This document shows, in pieces, positions 39,145-51,096 of a stretch of 64,000 nt of DNA. This stretch comes from Lineus longissimus (taxonomy: Eukaryota; Nemertea; Pilidiophora; Heteronemertea; Lineidae): contig NC_088319.1 of the NCBI RefSeq assembly GCF_910592395.1, positions 14,446,001 to 14,510,000 of the forward strand, in the 5' to 3' direction. Positions within the stretch are counted from its first letter, which is position 1; each line of letters starts with the position of its first letter. The notes below the pieces were generated by a model, which saw only the letters and a list, made by a program, of their open reading frames with translations, ran no database searches and had not been told where the DNA came from. Both the position numbers and the translations under genes were made by a program.

Positions 39145-42100
39145 TTAAATGTTCCCGGCCTTACGCACAACAAGGAATTTATCAGTGGGATCCTGGATAT
39201 AATACTGATCCCAAATATCTTGGAACTGCGAGAGGCGTTTCCAGGGTTTGTAGATGCCATTCCAGTGAATTAACTTGGCCGACCTCACGAACGAGTCTGA
39301 GTATAAAGTTCCAGTGGTTTGACCTGGAACAGAAATACTTCAATTGACATCCAGAGAACATGACATTGGGCACCTTATCAGAGTTCCGTGGTTTACAACA
39401 ACACATATCAAAGACCTCTACCTTAGGGTGTCCGCTAAATTGAATTCATACGCATATCATAGTATTGGAAATGTGTCAAAATTCCTCTATTCCTACGTCA
39501 CGGATAAAACATCTTGGCAGTGCTGTGGTCGTTTTCACTTCACTTGTTAAATTCGTACCTAGTACGAATGCAAGTCAAAGCCATGCATGTCCGCGAAGGA
39601 CACCATCACTGTACCGAAGAGATTTCCCATTTTACAAGAAGATGTCATACTCAATCTCCACTTACCTAAATTTCTGACATTCCATAATGGATTGAGAGCA
39701 GTTATCTTCTTGTAGAAAACAATCAGAGCTGGAGGTTTGACGGGGCCTACACCTTTGCTCCTACCAAAGACTACCTCTCTGAAGCAGAAAAAAATCACAA
39801 GTTATCAACTGTGCATTACATTGTTAAAGGAAGTGACAAATTCGTGAAAAAAGACATTTCGAGGGAACCAAAGCAATGAGGAAGATCACCATGGCAACTG
39901 CCTCCATGAATTTTGAACCCTGTTTCCGGCAAGGCACTGTGAAGGCCCTGTGACTATCGTACATTGGAGGACTTTCCCAACAAAACCCAAATCTTGTTTA
40001 CTTACTGTTTATTCATGTTGAGCCAGTATTTGACCTGAGCAGACACGTTGTGTGTTGCCCATCGTTCTGCATCTGCCACAAACACACCAATGTCAAAGGA
40101 GCACTGCTTGGCGTTCATACGCAGGTTGCGTACGAACGGGTTATTAAAGTTCAAGTAACTTGCATAATAATTCTGTAACACAATATTGTAGTATCAGTAT
40201 CAGTTGAAGAAGTTGACAACCAGAAGTCAGTCACGAGAGACCAATTTCCTTTGTTTTTTTTACAGGATAATCATACATCTAGCACAAAACTTAGCATCCT
40301 TAGTCTTACCTCCGGACATTTGCATTAGATTTCTTTCTCTATGGATAATTTTTCATTTGGTCACCTCAACTCGCACTATTACCAAGAATAGCATAGAAGT
40401 GGACTTGGTCCTGGATCATGGACATTTTACTCACCAAATGCATACTAAATCTTTTTGAGACCGAGCTACAATCGTCAGAAAATGCTCCGTAATAGCCCTG
40501 CTGGATGGGTGTGTTATATAGGGTCCAGATATCTCCTGAAGAGGAAGAAACAATATCATTCAAAACAACGACAGTGATATTTGCAGTGGCTGATTCTTGC
40601 AACCTATTTGCACTGGGTTTGGTGGTCATGTTAGACAACATGATTTCAAAGTTGATTCTTTTTCTTCTGCGCTCGATTGGTAAAACTTTCACATAGTTTG
40701 TGTGTGGCAGTGTGACGTAGCTCTGCTTCTGTTCCCAATCATTTTTTCTTGGACAGAGGTGGGCTCTGACCAGGCTTGCCCATGGTTGGAGATCTAGGGA
40801 CAGATTTCCAGGATGTGTTCTGGCCTTTGATCAGAGAAGCCACATTCACCAATGGCAGGGTCAAGTAGCCCTCATCATCTTAGATGTTTGTTGAGGCGGC
40901 AGTGTGCAGTTTGATTCCATAACAGACAATATTTACCTTGGACTATTGTGTCAGTATCAATGTATACAAATCTACTTGTCAGTTCAGGGAAGTAGTCCAA
41001 GACAAAGAATCGTGCAAAGTTGAGCTGGAAAGACAGGATTGGAGAACCAATATGTTATACACGGAGAACAGTCTAATTTTTGATTGCCACTACCTCCTTG
41101 CAGTGCCAATTGATCTATTAAGGGGAAAAATTCCAAAAGGAACGCGAGTCTCCAAAGATGATGTTGAAGTGAATGATGAACGAGACAAGATTTTCGAATG
41201 TAAAGGGCCTCACTTCACCTTCTTCAGGGAGGAAATTACCGGAGACTTACTGGAGACTCCAGGTCTTGGCGTGTTCCGTGCATGACTATCAATGATGCTA
41301 TTGTGCTGGCATCGAATACTTTGATCTTGTACGTGATACTTTTAAGGTCAGTGCTTTTAATCCATGTCCTGAAATCAAGGTTGTGAGAAAATTGTGTCAT
41401 GATTGATTTGAAGATCTAAACTGATATTTATAATAGGAAGGTGGCATAGTATAATGCATACAATGTCAGGAATTCCATTCTGCACAATACATCTTGGGTT
41501 CAAATTAAAAAATTTAGACATAGTTTGTGACTTCCAACAAGTCACTTTACTGCACCTGCTATGTCCTTTAAATGAAACTAAAATTCTTTACTCATAAAGA
41601 CAAAGGCCATATTAGTTTCTTAATTTCATATGTTCTCTCTCATAGTGACACTAAACGTATTTACAAAGTTTGATGATTTTACCTGACGTGATCCAATGAT
41701 TCCTCGTCCACCAGAAGATAGAAATGTACAACGTGTTTAGTATTGAGTCTGATGCTATTGATAGCAGTGATCATTCCACCTATTCTTTCATGGTCAGCCG
41801 TCAAGAGGATTGGAATAGGGGGGTCACCTCCATAAATATCCACATCTATTACAATTGGATCTTTTTGTCGCCTGGGGTTGGCGGTGATGGATTGGCCTTG
41901 ATCTGGAAAATTGAAATGATTACAAATGGTAGGTAGGAGCTACGAGATCCTTATGATGTTCTAGTATTAAGCAAGGGAACTGTGTCTTAATATTGACAAA
42001 GAAAAAGGTTTCCACGCATACCTTTGGCAAAAGTTTCCGTCATAGAAATTTATGACATCGTCTAGACTAACCAACACCACTTTGGTCAAAACGAGGCTGG

Positions 42101-42725
42101 TAGCCTACATAATCCATAACAGCACCAACGTGTTTTGGAATTACCCACCAATCATATTCTCTCTTCCATTGTACTGCAGCACAGCAGGCTCTGTTGTGAG
42201 TTCATCGGCAGATCCACGGTTCCGAAGTTTCAGCTTTATTTTTGGTACACCATGCCTGCCTGTTTTCTTTGGTCCAGAGCGCAACCTGATTGACTTGTGA
42301 TCATCGAGGATAAGATAGCAATAGAAGACAAAGGCCAGGAAGACGAGAGCCATCACCACTGGAAAGACGCATGACAAACATGAAAATTAGTTTCAAATTC
42401 AATGTTTGTCCATAACATAGCCAAGCCTAAAGTAATAAATAAGACTCGATTAGAACACCATGACCAGGGACAAGGTCAGCAGGATCTAGTCCTTCGAGGG
42501 CCACCACCAGACATGCATATTTGAACTTGAAGTGACATAATTATCTCTGCTAATAACTAGGCCCCTCGCTTGAAAGTGGAGGTGCTGCCCTGCCCCTGGT
42601 CCATTTTCAATTAGGATACTGGCGAAGTAGGGTACCCAGGTTAGCAGTGTAAAACGTACACACAAATTTTGCTAATGAAAACTAGACCTACCAATACCTT
42701 TCTTGCTGCCAAGTTTCTTGAGCAT
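39145..42725 (-). CDS. GLT8D: Glycosyltransferase family 8 domain-containing protein (GLT8D1/GLT8D2 type)
   Basis: Nine exons join in phase: 42725-42698, 42358-42149, 41902-41683, 41368-41251, 41024-40937, 40535-40435, 40172-40006, 39778-39666, 39323-39145 (TAA), giving 407 aa. It is a type II membrane protein: a short basic cytoplasmic end (MLKKLGSKK), a signal anchor at about residues 10-27 (VVMALVFLAFVFYCYLIL), then a lumenal GT8 domain. The metal-binding DxD motif is D215-T-D217 in VYIDTDTIVQGDI. Other landmarks are SPLNFARFF, GAFSDDC, ITALNPLWNVRNLG and KLIHWNGIYKPW. GT8 enzymes retain configuration and use UDP-sugars in the Golgi. The acceptor of the GLT8D branch is not established, so the substrate is left open. 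The first two coding exons sit next to the divergent PRXL2B promoter. Confidence 0.95.
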
Positions 42726-43138
42726 CTTAAAAATGCGTGGTATGGGCTGATGGAGAAAAGTGCAAGGATGTCGATAATCTTTATAAGTTTGTAAAGTGGC
42801 GAAGGACAAGTAAATTAAATGCTATAAACTAATGCAAAATTTGACCATTTTTTTCATTTTCGCCATGTAGACAAAAACAGTCTTGAGCATCAGCAAATCG
42901 TATCCACGATACCATGTACACATTTGTAGAGGCATAAAATTGGATTTGCTCGAGAATAGTTATATAATTTACGTCATGTGACAGACATGTGACCATGATT
43001 TCGTCGTACAGAAAATTTCTTAGGGAGTGGGTTGTGATATCTGCTTGGCTGTGTTACAGGACTGTCAAATCTGGAGCAGTTTTCATATCAAATTTATTCC
43101 TTGGTGCATCAAATCCTGCACAGTTAAAAGCAGGAGAA
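42726..43138. promoter_or_regulatory. Divergent promoter region, GLT8D (-) / PRXL2B (+)
   Basis: The two coding starts face away from each other about 410 bp apart (270 bp if the upstream PRXL2B ATG is used). TTACGTCATGTGAC at 42969-42982 combines a CRE-like core with an E-box-like GTCATGTGAC. Transcription starts were not determined. Confidence 0.5.
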
Positions 43139-44319
43139 ATGGCAAAATCCCAAATGGAGCTGATCGCCAAGAATATGGTGAAATCAGTCTCATCGGGAGA
43201 GGTAAGATTTTCGAGTTGATTCAATATATCATTACAATCTGGTCAGATTTTTCATTTTTGGAAAGCATTTTCTTTCAATTAATCTTTGTCATCTCATTTT
43301 CTCTTCAGTCTGTGACCATGGAATCTTTATGGGAGTCGAAGACCTGTGTCATCACTTTCCTGCGTCGGTTTGGATGACAGATGTGCCGGGCGTACTCACG
43401 CCAACTGAGCGCCCTGAAACCTCAGCTTGATGCTAACAATGTTCGCATGATTGGCATCGGCTTAGAGGAACTAGGGGTTGAGGAATTTGTTGAGGGGAAG
43501 TTTTTTGATGGAGGTAAGTCTGTGCTTATGAAAACACGACTAGTCTAAGACATCTTTCTTATCTTGTCTGTTAAGTACCCCAGGGGGAGGGGGGTCACTC
43601 CCAAAAGAGGGGTATGCCCATCTGGCATCTGTGTGCATGGAGATATTTTATAGGCCCTTATGGCAGGCAGGTGCCTGAGAAGCTTGAATACCCCTTTCAT
43701 CCAGGCAATCACCATAGACCCCTTCGCTTGTTAACATAGTCCTCTTGTAATTATTTCCAAAGGTCTTATCTGTTTTCTCTTGACAATTTAATTTCATTTG
43801 TTTTCAGAGCTGTATATAGACATGAAGAAAGAAAGCTTCAAGACATTAAATTTCCGGCGGTACAACATATTCACTGTGATCAAAGCTATTTTCACCGACC
43901 CAGCCAAAAAGTTATTAGCCTGGGTGAGTTTTGTAAACCATGTTTATCATGTCTCATCTCAGAAAGGCTCTATTCAATTTAACTAGGACATTTTCTGATG
44001 AAAAATACAATCTTCAAATTGTAATTCCCGAAAATCCCCTTCCTATATCAAAATTCTCTCTTTTCAGGCAAATAATGAGAACATCAAGGGCAACATGTCG
44101 GGTGACGGCTTCCAAAACGGCGGCACTCTGATTGTGCAAGCAGGCGGCACCAAACAGCTTCTTTTCTACAAACAAGAAGATGCAGCACAGCATGTGCCGT
44201 TGGAAGATGTCCTCAAGGCTCTTGGAATTGAAGAAAAGGCGCCAAAGGCTGAGGGAGCATCGTCAGGTCAGAAAGAAGTTGTTTGTGAAGAAGATGTCTG
44301 TAAAATTGTGAAAAAATGA
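43139..44319 (+). CDS. PRXL2B: Selenocysteine-type PRXL2B (prostamide/prostaglandin F synthase; SelU-related)
   Basis: Thioredoxin-fold peroxiredoxin-like protein; the vertebrate enzyme reduces prostaglandin H2 and prostamide H2 in the cytosol. Exons 43139-43201, 43309-43513, 43808-43923, 44068-44319 (TGA) join in phase to give 211 codons. The active-site region reads ITFLRRFG, then TGA at 43375-43377, then QMCRAYS. The TGA replaces the first Cys of the family's CxxC and falls at residue 44 from the ATG at 43139. The frame stays open after it, with family landmarks ELYIDMKKESFKTLNFRRYN, NIKGNMSGDGFQNGGTLIV and VPLEDVLKALGI. A SECIS-like hairpin lies 330 bp after the final stop. I therefore read the TGA as selenocysteine. 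An in-frame ATG at 42995 would add 48 residues with a hydrophobic stretch; the 43139 start fits the family length and residue numbering better. The terminal stop is also TGA. Confidence 0.9.
43375..43377 (+). other. In-frame TGA read as selenocysteine (UxxC)
   Basis: TGA sits between RRFG and QMC, exactly where relatives have the first cysteine of the redox motif. Coding sequence continues in frame through three more splice junctions to a normal C-terminus. Confidence 0.8.
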
Positions 44320-44629
44320 ATGAGTAAGTGTTGTAACTTGTTTGTTTTCAAAATGGCTTCCCTGACTTCTCCAAACAGGATCATTGAAAAATCATCATAG
44401 TGCAGTAAATTTGACTGGAATGAAATATAACAGTTGGCCTACTTACCTAACATACTTACTTACTTAAATTACCTTACTTAAATTAGAGATCAGCATTTTG
44501 TTCTTGTTGATTCGATCACAGAAATCAATATCTTTTTTCTCCATTTCAGATACTCATTAAATTACCTTTATGTTAAGTGAACTTCCCAAGCACACAAGAC
44601 AACAACCACAGTTATTTCTTAGTGTGGTT

Positions 44630-44705
44630 CATATCTCTGGATGATTGGATGAAGTCTATGAGTTTAAATCTTCGGACAACTCATGGATGGAAGGAGAGTC
44701 ACAGT
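44630..44705 (+). ncRNA. SECIS element (form II) in the PRXL2B 3' UTR
   Basis: ATGA at 44649-44652 is the 5' half of the kink-turn quartet, with GGAA at 44689-44692 opposite. Above it is an 11-bp helix: GTCTATGAGTT (44654-44664) pairs with AACTCATGGAT (44678-44688), including two G-U pairs. AAA at 44666-44668 is unpaired, 13 nt after the ATGA, as SECIS elements require. A two-base-pair mini-stem closed by a cUUCGg loop (44669-44676) follows, which is the form-II arrangement. A weaker lower helix (CTCT with AGAG) can form outside the quartet. The 3' partner of the U is A, not the canonical U, a small departure. Confidence 0.75.
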
Positions 44706-44897
44706 GAGATGTGAATGAGACTGACAATAGTTTTGGTTCTGGACTTTTGTGTTTCTGGAGTTCTTTGCATGGATGTTTATTTTTGGATTAAACGTTGTTT
44801 AAAGGAGAAGTGTCTGGAAATAAGGCCAGACTGGCATGTATGATTTGTCAAGAGTTCTGACGATTTAAACTTTGGTTTGTGATATTAATTTTTGTAC

Positions 44898-44903
44898 AAT
44901 AAA
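44898..44903 (+). terminator. Poly(A) signal of PRXL2B
   Basis: AATAAA about 580 bp after the stop codon and about 200 bp beyond the SECIS hairpin, so the hairpin stays inside the mRNA. Confidence 0.6.
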
Positions 44904-45409
44904 ATCTGTAAAAGATGATATTATCAAAATTGTCATTGAACATCTTCTTCAAGCAGAACCACAAGGATGTCATGTGAAAAGTTTTTATTAGGACTTAGGA
45001 GAGACTTATGCATCACAACTGCATGTCTTTGGCATAAGAAGTGACCTGGAAGGGTTAACAGCAGCAGACCGACTGCACTAGCAATATCTAGATCAATTTT
45101 ATCACAGAATAGATTTGGTTGTTATTCACTGTTAATTGCACACACATATGTAATAGCCCCAAAATGGACTTGTATAACACAGTCCATTATGTGATAAATT
45201 ATAATCACGGGCCTATTACATCAATCATGGGATTGAATTCCAAGACGACATTGGATGACTTGCATGAACACGTTCATGGTAGCCTATATGAATGAACATG
45301 GAGCTAGAAGTCTGTCATCTCTCATGTTGTAAAACATAGGCAAAACAATCCAGCTATTTAAAGCCCACTCAGATGATCAATAAACAACGACTTATTTACA
45401 AAAAGTGGA
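44904..45409. other. Convergent intergenic interval PRXL2B/INTS11
   Basis: No gene. It lies between the two facing poly(A) signals. Confidence 0.5.
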
Positions 45410-45415
45410 TTTATT
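45410..45415 (-). terminator. Candidate poly(A) signal of INTS11
   Basis: AATAAA on the minus strand (TTTATT on plus) about 520 bp beyond the INTS11 stop, the best candidate in the convergent PRXL2B/INTS11 interval. Confidence 0.5.
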
Positions 45416-45928
45416 TACAATACAAATGGATATGTACACATGATTCCATCCAAAACAAGCACACGGTTATTATTTACTTTGTCGTAGCACATCCTCTTTC
45501 GGCAGAAAAAACAATAAATGCACTAAATGTCCAGTCATGGACCATCACCAATATCTTGATCAAATACCCCCTACTATTTGTAATATTGATCGCCAATGAT
45601 AGAGTAGTTAAGTCACAGGAAGGACAAGTCCATTGATCGTGCACGTACAAATGAGGTCGAGATGAAGTCGATATTGAGGGTTGAAATTTTTGTGGCCTAG
45701 CGGTATTGACAAACATAAATTACAGGATAACAAGTGTACTTTTGTCTACAGTCATGCCGATCTACCAGCGTTGTGTACGTGCATCCATTCTTCAAAGGAG
45801 AAGACTTCAGGATTGATGTACACCGCTGGTCCACAGAATAAAACGTTTGTGTCTCGAGACAACACATAGCACCTCAAGTAGTACAAACAATGACACAACC
45901 TTATGCTATGTGGGAAAATCTCCCAACC

Positions 45929-48900
45929 TCATGATGAGTATCGTGAAAGCAGCTGCAGTAGATAGCTTCCTAGTTCCTCATCTTGATACGACCACGAAAC
46001 AAGAATCTCCTTTTCATCCTCGTCTCCAGAGACTTTCACCAAGACAGAGTCCGATATGCTGATGGAGCCATCTGAGGACAGTGTAACACCGTAGTCTTTT
46101 AGTTTTCTGAAGGAAAATGTGATAGATATGCTTCAGGCGTGTGGTATTGACACATTGGTTTCGTTGTAGCCATATTCAAACATCTTTACCCCCTCGGATG
46201 CGTACGTACTTAAAGTATAACCCCCTTATTCCTTTTTCCTGGTAGAACAAATGAATATGCAAACAATAAAACTCACCCTTTCAATAGCTGATGGAGTTTC
46301 TCGAGGTATCTAGGGATGCTTTCCTTCACTGGGTCCTCCTGCACAACAGTCGATGTGAATCTGATCTGATGCTCCTGTGATCCAAGTTCAGATAGGGCCT
46401 GGCTTGGGTCGACTAGCTGAAGCCCCTGTAAAGGTCAGGAATTATAAGAAACCTTGATTACAATGAATCAGAGTCAACAGTGTATAATGCCAACTGTGCC
46501 TCGTTGTGATGGCAGCGGTTATGGTATGCAACCACGTTTCATTGTTTATTTTTGGATGTCTTAGAACAAATGTTGATTCCTCATTGTCAGAATTGGTTGT
46601 CGCACCAAACACCACTCAGAAGGAGCTTTCATTCTGCCCAAAATCTCAGCTGCTGCCTCAGTTTTGGCCTTCATCTTTGCATTACTTACATTGTCTCTTA
46701 TTACTAAAGCACCATGCATTACTCTCGGCTTCTTTGGATCTGGAGGCTTTAAACCTGAAATGGAGAGCAGTGATTCTGTAAAAGATTTCCAGATTCAACA
46801 TATCATGGCAAACAGCTCACTGCTAAAACGTAATGGTCCACCCACAACCAGAAAGTAACACATAACTGCTTTCTACTCACATGCTATTTCTGCCTCCCTC
46901 TTAAGTAGCTTCAGAGACACATCAACTGGTATGTTGTGAAATGTGGGAATAATGACTGTCTCTCCATTTGCTGGCTTTGTGCAATCAATTTCTGAAGGAA
47001 AAAAAACAAGAAAACTTTACCAAAGCAGTAAAACGTTGGATTAGTAATACGGACATCAGTATGTTATTTTTAGTTCTTTATTTTTCCTTGTCACAATATA
47101 AACTGATTTTTGTTTCCTCCTATTGCTGCTGTGATAAAATAACACTAACTGAATTCCTGCTGAATTTTTTCCTTGAGAAAGTCCATCTTTGCAGCCTCTC
47201 CGTGGACAAGCATGACATTCCTTGGTTCACACTGTCGGATAAGCTGCATGATTCCCTTGGCATCAGCATGGGCACTGAATGACATGTATTGCACAGAGAG
47301 TTTCACATCCAGCTGGAAAAGAAAGAATATCTGAGCAACTTTGTCAAGACTGAGGATGTAGAGGGGACGTATTTGTTTCAATTGAATACTGGGTTTTTGG
47401 GGAAACTAATGCTACTGACAGATGACCAGAATGCGGAAATGGTAAAGGATGTCCGTAAAGCCAAAGCACTTCATAACAACATCATGACATGGAGTTTTAC
47501 TCACTGTTTGTCTGTTTTCCAACTCAAGTTTTCTCGCTCCGTTGAGAATCTTATGGCCAACAGTGCCCGCAACACAGTACCCTGGCATGATCACCTGTAA
47601 CATGGAAGGGGATTAGAACATGTTTAGACATGGAGTTGAGAGCTACATGTCAACTAACCAAAGGAAACATTAATCATACCCATCCACTTAACTCCTTGGC
47701 CTACTAAAGAACACACAAACCCAAGCAAAACAATTAACATAGTTTCAGTTGTTGTTGTTTTTTATTTTATTTTATTTTTTTTCACATTCATAAATTTTTG
47801 TTTTTCTGGCAAATCCTGGGATAAAAACCCACATCCATATCAGCCCTGAAAAGGTACATGTACGTGGCTAACTTTTCCTCCAAGCTGATTTGATAGGCTG
47901 CTACGCCATTGAATTCATAACAGAATATTTTGCTTACCATATTATTTTCACAAGGTGCCCAGCGTTTGAATATCTGCAGTGACAGACCAGCGTGCAACAT
48001 GCCGGGTGTAGCAAACACAACCATTGCTCCTGGATTGTCTATATAGGAACGATCAAACGCCTGAAAGAAGACTCAGTATGTCATTTAAAGAACAATTGTG
48101 ACCCTGCACATCAATCCAGGGATTAAGTCGCATTTTGGCCATATTGAGTTAAACATCTCTTCAAATCCCTTAGGCTTCAAGCTTCATTTTGGTACCACCC
48201 CAACTTCATTATCTTATTTGGTTACAAAGTTATGACTGTTTGAAAAACGGCATTTCAACATATTTCTCTATTAATTCCATTGCTTTTATCCTTGTTTTCT
48301 CAATACTTTCCAATGCGACTTAATCTCTGGTTTGATGTGCGGGGTCACAATTGTGTTTTAGTTTGAAGATCCGGTGATTTTAAAAGTCAAGTGTGACTGC
48401 TTTGGATTTACCTTGATGTGTTTGAAATCAAACATATTCCGCTGGACAAACGTCTGTCGGATTTTCTGGTTTGTCCATGTGATGAACAACTTATAGTAGT
48501 GGTTGGCCTAAAAGGAAAAAGGAGGCATTTACTAATTGCTACCACTTCAATAATTTGCATACAAATCTTGAAAAACTTTCCTGTAAGCAAAATCACACAG
48601 GGCAAATGTCCAGATTGTAGGAACACATGTGAGTCATGAGGCTTTTTCTTCTTCTTCAGAGTAAACCAGATAGATTCTATGAATGATAACCAGCTTCTTC
48701 CATGGCAGAAGCTATTTTGCTTCTTTCCATTTCCATTACGTTTAGTTTACCTTTTCTGTTAATCCTAAAGAGAAATAAATGGGAACTTTCAAATTCATCC
48801 GGTCCCAATATGTCTCCAATAAGATGCACAGTTCTTGAGCACGCCCAAGGGCAAAGACAGGAATCAGGACCTTGCCACCTTTGTCGATACAGTCGTGAAC

Positions 48901-50655
48901 TTTCTTCAGAAAGTCCCTCTCGCGACATCGTTTTGAATCTCGGATGGTTGTGGCGTAGGTGGACTCGGTGATAAGGAGATCGGGCCGACATTTATCTATC
49001 CAGGCAGCACCTAAATGACGATCTGGAGTCATATTGTAGTCCCCCTGAAACAAGAGGAGCTTGACTGATAAAATGTGTACATGCTGTCATTGTCAAGTTA
49101 GGGACATGTCACTATCAGGTGTGTAAGGAAAGTTGTATCTGATGAAGTCACAACCTCAAAATTCAAACATGAAAGACGACGACAACTAACAGAACAATGT
49201 GAACAGATGATATTTTCAATAAGACTCTGAAAGCACTGTCATCTAAGAATTAGAAAGAATACACCACATTGGAACCTGACAGAATGCTGAGTTGACTGGA
49301 AAATTTGCCAACTCCTTGTCTCATAGCTCTTTAGAAATAGCACTTAGTACAGAAACTCACTGTGTAAACCATAGACTGCTGGCCAACCTTGACATGAAAC
49401 ATGGCAGCTCCTAACACATGGCCCGCATAGTATGGCTTGATCTCCAGCTCATCATCCACCTGTATTGACTGATGGAGATTCACTGCTACTACCTTCTTCA
49501 TGCAGGATTTGATCATTTCCGATGTGAAGAAATTTGTCTCGCCCTTTTTATCCACAGTTATTTTCCTGTAGTCTTCCAGTAGGATTGGACATATCGCCTT
49601 CGTTGGGTGCGTCATATATATTGGGCCATCGTAGCCGACCATTTCAGACATGTACGGTAGCGCCCCACAATGATCAAGATGAAAATGACTGATGATGACG
49701 CAGTCGAGGAATTCAGTTAGAGGACCGTCTTTGTTGATGTAAGTGAAATCTGGGAATCGTCGCTGAAAATCCAGAAAAATTAGAAACTGCAAACCTATCT
49801 TCTGGCAACTGTTTGTTTCATGAGCATTAAGGTGAAAAATTTGGTTACTGCAATGATTAGAAGACAGAGAGAATCATTCTTTTAACCTTTTCTTTTATAA
49901 AATATGCAGAAATCAAGGAGACTGACCTCATCATTGTATCCCATGTGCATGCCACAGTCCATCATGATATTCTTCCCTCCAATCGTGAGAAGAATACAAC
50001 TCCGACCAACATCTTGACCAGCCCCTGAAAAAAATATGAAAATGAAACTGAATTTTTTTAATGAGATTGAAATGAAGGACGCATCAACCAATTTTTAGAT
50101 CAGACCACGTCACCTAACAAGAGGCCTTCCTGAATGGTTTGCCCCAGTGCTATTGTAGACTGGGATGATTGTAAGATGTCACAATCAGCGAATGAAACAC
50201 ACAGACAGGGTGGGTTATTTCCCCTCGGATGGCAACAAGACTTGTGTAGTGTTAAAACCTTCGGTGATCACTACAGGAGCTTTGTTAGGTCGAAAATGTG
50301 TTTTAAACGGCTGTGATTGTGCCAATGTCTCTGGTATTTGAAGTCTTTGTGGGTTACGTCATGACATTGTCTTGTCCTCTTCCATCATCCTCTTGGACTT
50401 GTACTTTTCCTGAGCCCATAAACCAGATGATTATATCAAGCTAAGTTTGCGACACTTGTGACATCAATTCCATATCACAGTTCATGGTAAAAGGCATCTT
50501 TTAAGTGCCTAACAGCAAATTGTTTCAGTTTATTATCTTGACGCAAGGTGGCGCTTGAAAACAAAACTGCATTATTTTTTGATGAAATAAGTGGTTTTGT
50601 AACGGTTTCAAAACAACAATATCGTACCAAGTGGTGTTACTTTGATCTCTGCCAT
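45929..50655 (-). CDS. INTS11: Integrator complex subunit 11, catalytic endonuclease
   Basis: Metallo-beta-lactamase/beta-CASP RNA endonuclease of the nuclear Integrator complex, which cleaves nascent snRNAs and paused transcripts. Twelve exons join in phase: 50655-50628, 50024-49927, 49762-49361, 49044-48751, 48507-48412, 48060-47938, 47594-47505, 47312-47150, 46991-46881, 46754-46690, 46425-46277, 46106-45929 (TGA), giving 598 aa, essentially the vertebrate length. The start [20 protein letters not shown], the zinc-binding HFHLDH motif (H68, H70, D72, H73), beta-CASP segments [22 protein letters not shown] and [13 protein letters not shown], and [10 protein letters not shown] are all present, so it should be active. 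The C-terminal region (ANGETVIIP onward) is the more variable part that binds INTS9. A MITE sits in the fifth intron. It is divergent from VPS15 and convergent with PRXL2B. Confidence 0.96.
48093..48353. mobile_element. MITE with ~42-bp terminal inverted repeats
   Basis: The left end starts CAATTGTGACCCTGCACATC and the right end, reverse-complemented, starts CAATTGTGACCCCGCACATC. The arms match at 39 of 42 positions. The element is about 261 bp, has no coding capacity and lies in the INTS11 intron between the exons at 48507-48412 and 48060-47938. No convincing target-site duplication was identified, so the superfamily is open. Confidence 0.8.
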
Positions 50656-51088
50656 ATCTTTTATCAACTCGTCGGATAGACAAGGCAAAATATCACCAAT
50701 TTGACGAAGAAAATCGACGGTTTGTAATCAACATATCATCAAAATGTGAATTGTAAAGATCCGTGCTGTGAATTACGTCACCATTTTGTGGGTATTTTTC
50801 ACAGCAGAAATAGATGACGTAGTTCACATCTGGTTTTGATATTTTTATTTTTATCATGATTGTCACTGTGATATTGTGAAATTTCAAGATAATTGGATCG
50901 ATTTGAAAAGCAAGATTCAAATAAGGTGATTGACAGATAAAAGTGAACCACACAGAGCTGTTATTTTCACTAAACTGTGGGAGATAATGTAAACAAATCT
51001 CAAAATTCTGAAAATGTGAAGTCATTTTCACTTCCTCAACCTGAAATCCCCCACTTCTAAATTGATTATTCGTTTTTTCTACTTCTAG
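50656..51088. promoter_or_regulatory. Divergent promoter region, INTS11 (-) / PIK3R4 (+)
   Basis: About 440 bp separate the INTS11 ATG from the exon that carries the VPS15 ATG. TACGTCA near 50772 and TGACGTA near 50814 are CRE-like half matches. Two housekeeping genes probably share this control region. Confidence 0.5.
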
Positions 51089-51096
51089 GCACCATC

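Noticed and set aside
40938-41285. 115-codon plus-strand ORF (contains RGKIPKGTRVSKDDVEVNDE)
   Set aside because: It lies antisense to GLT8D exons 4-5 and the intron between them. The minus-strand exons there match the GT8 family and phase correctly.
43375-43377. PRXL2B as a pseudogene or sequencing error because of the internal TGA
   Set aside because: No other lesion in four exons, the TGA falls exactly on the catalytic Cys, and a SECIS-like hairpin lies downstream. An error at one base cannot be fully excluded without reads.
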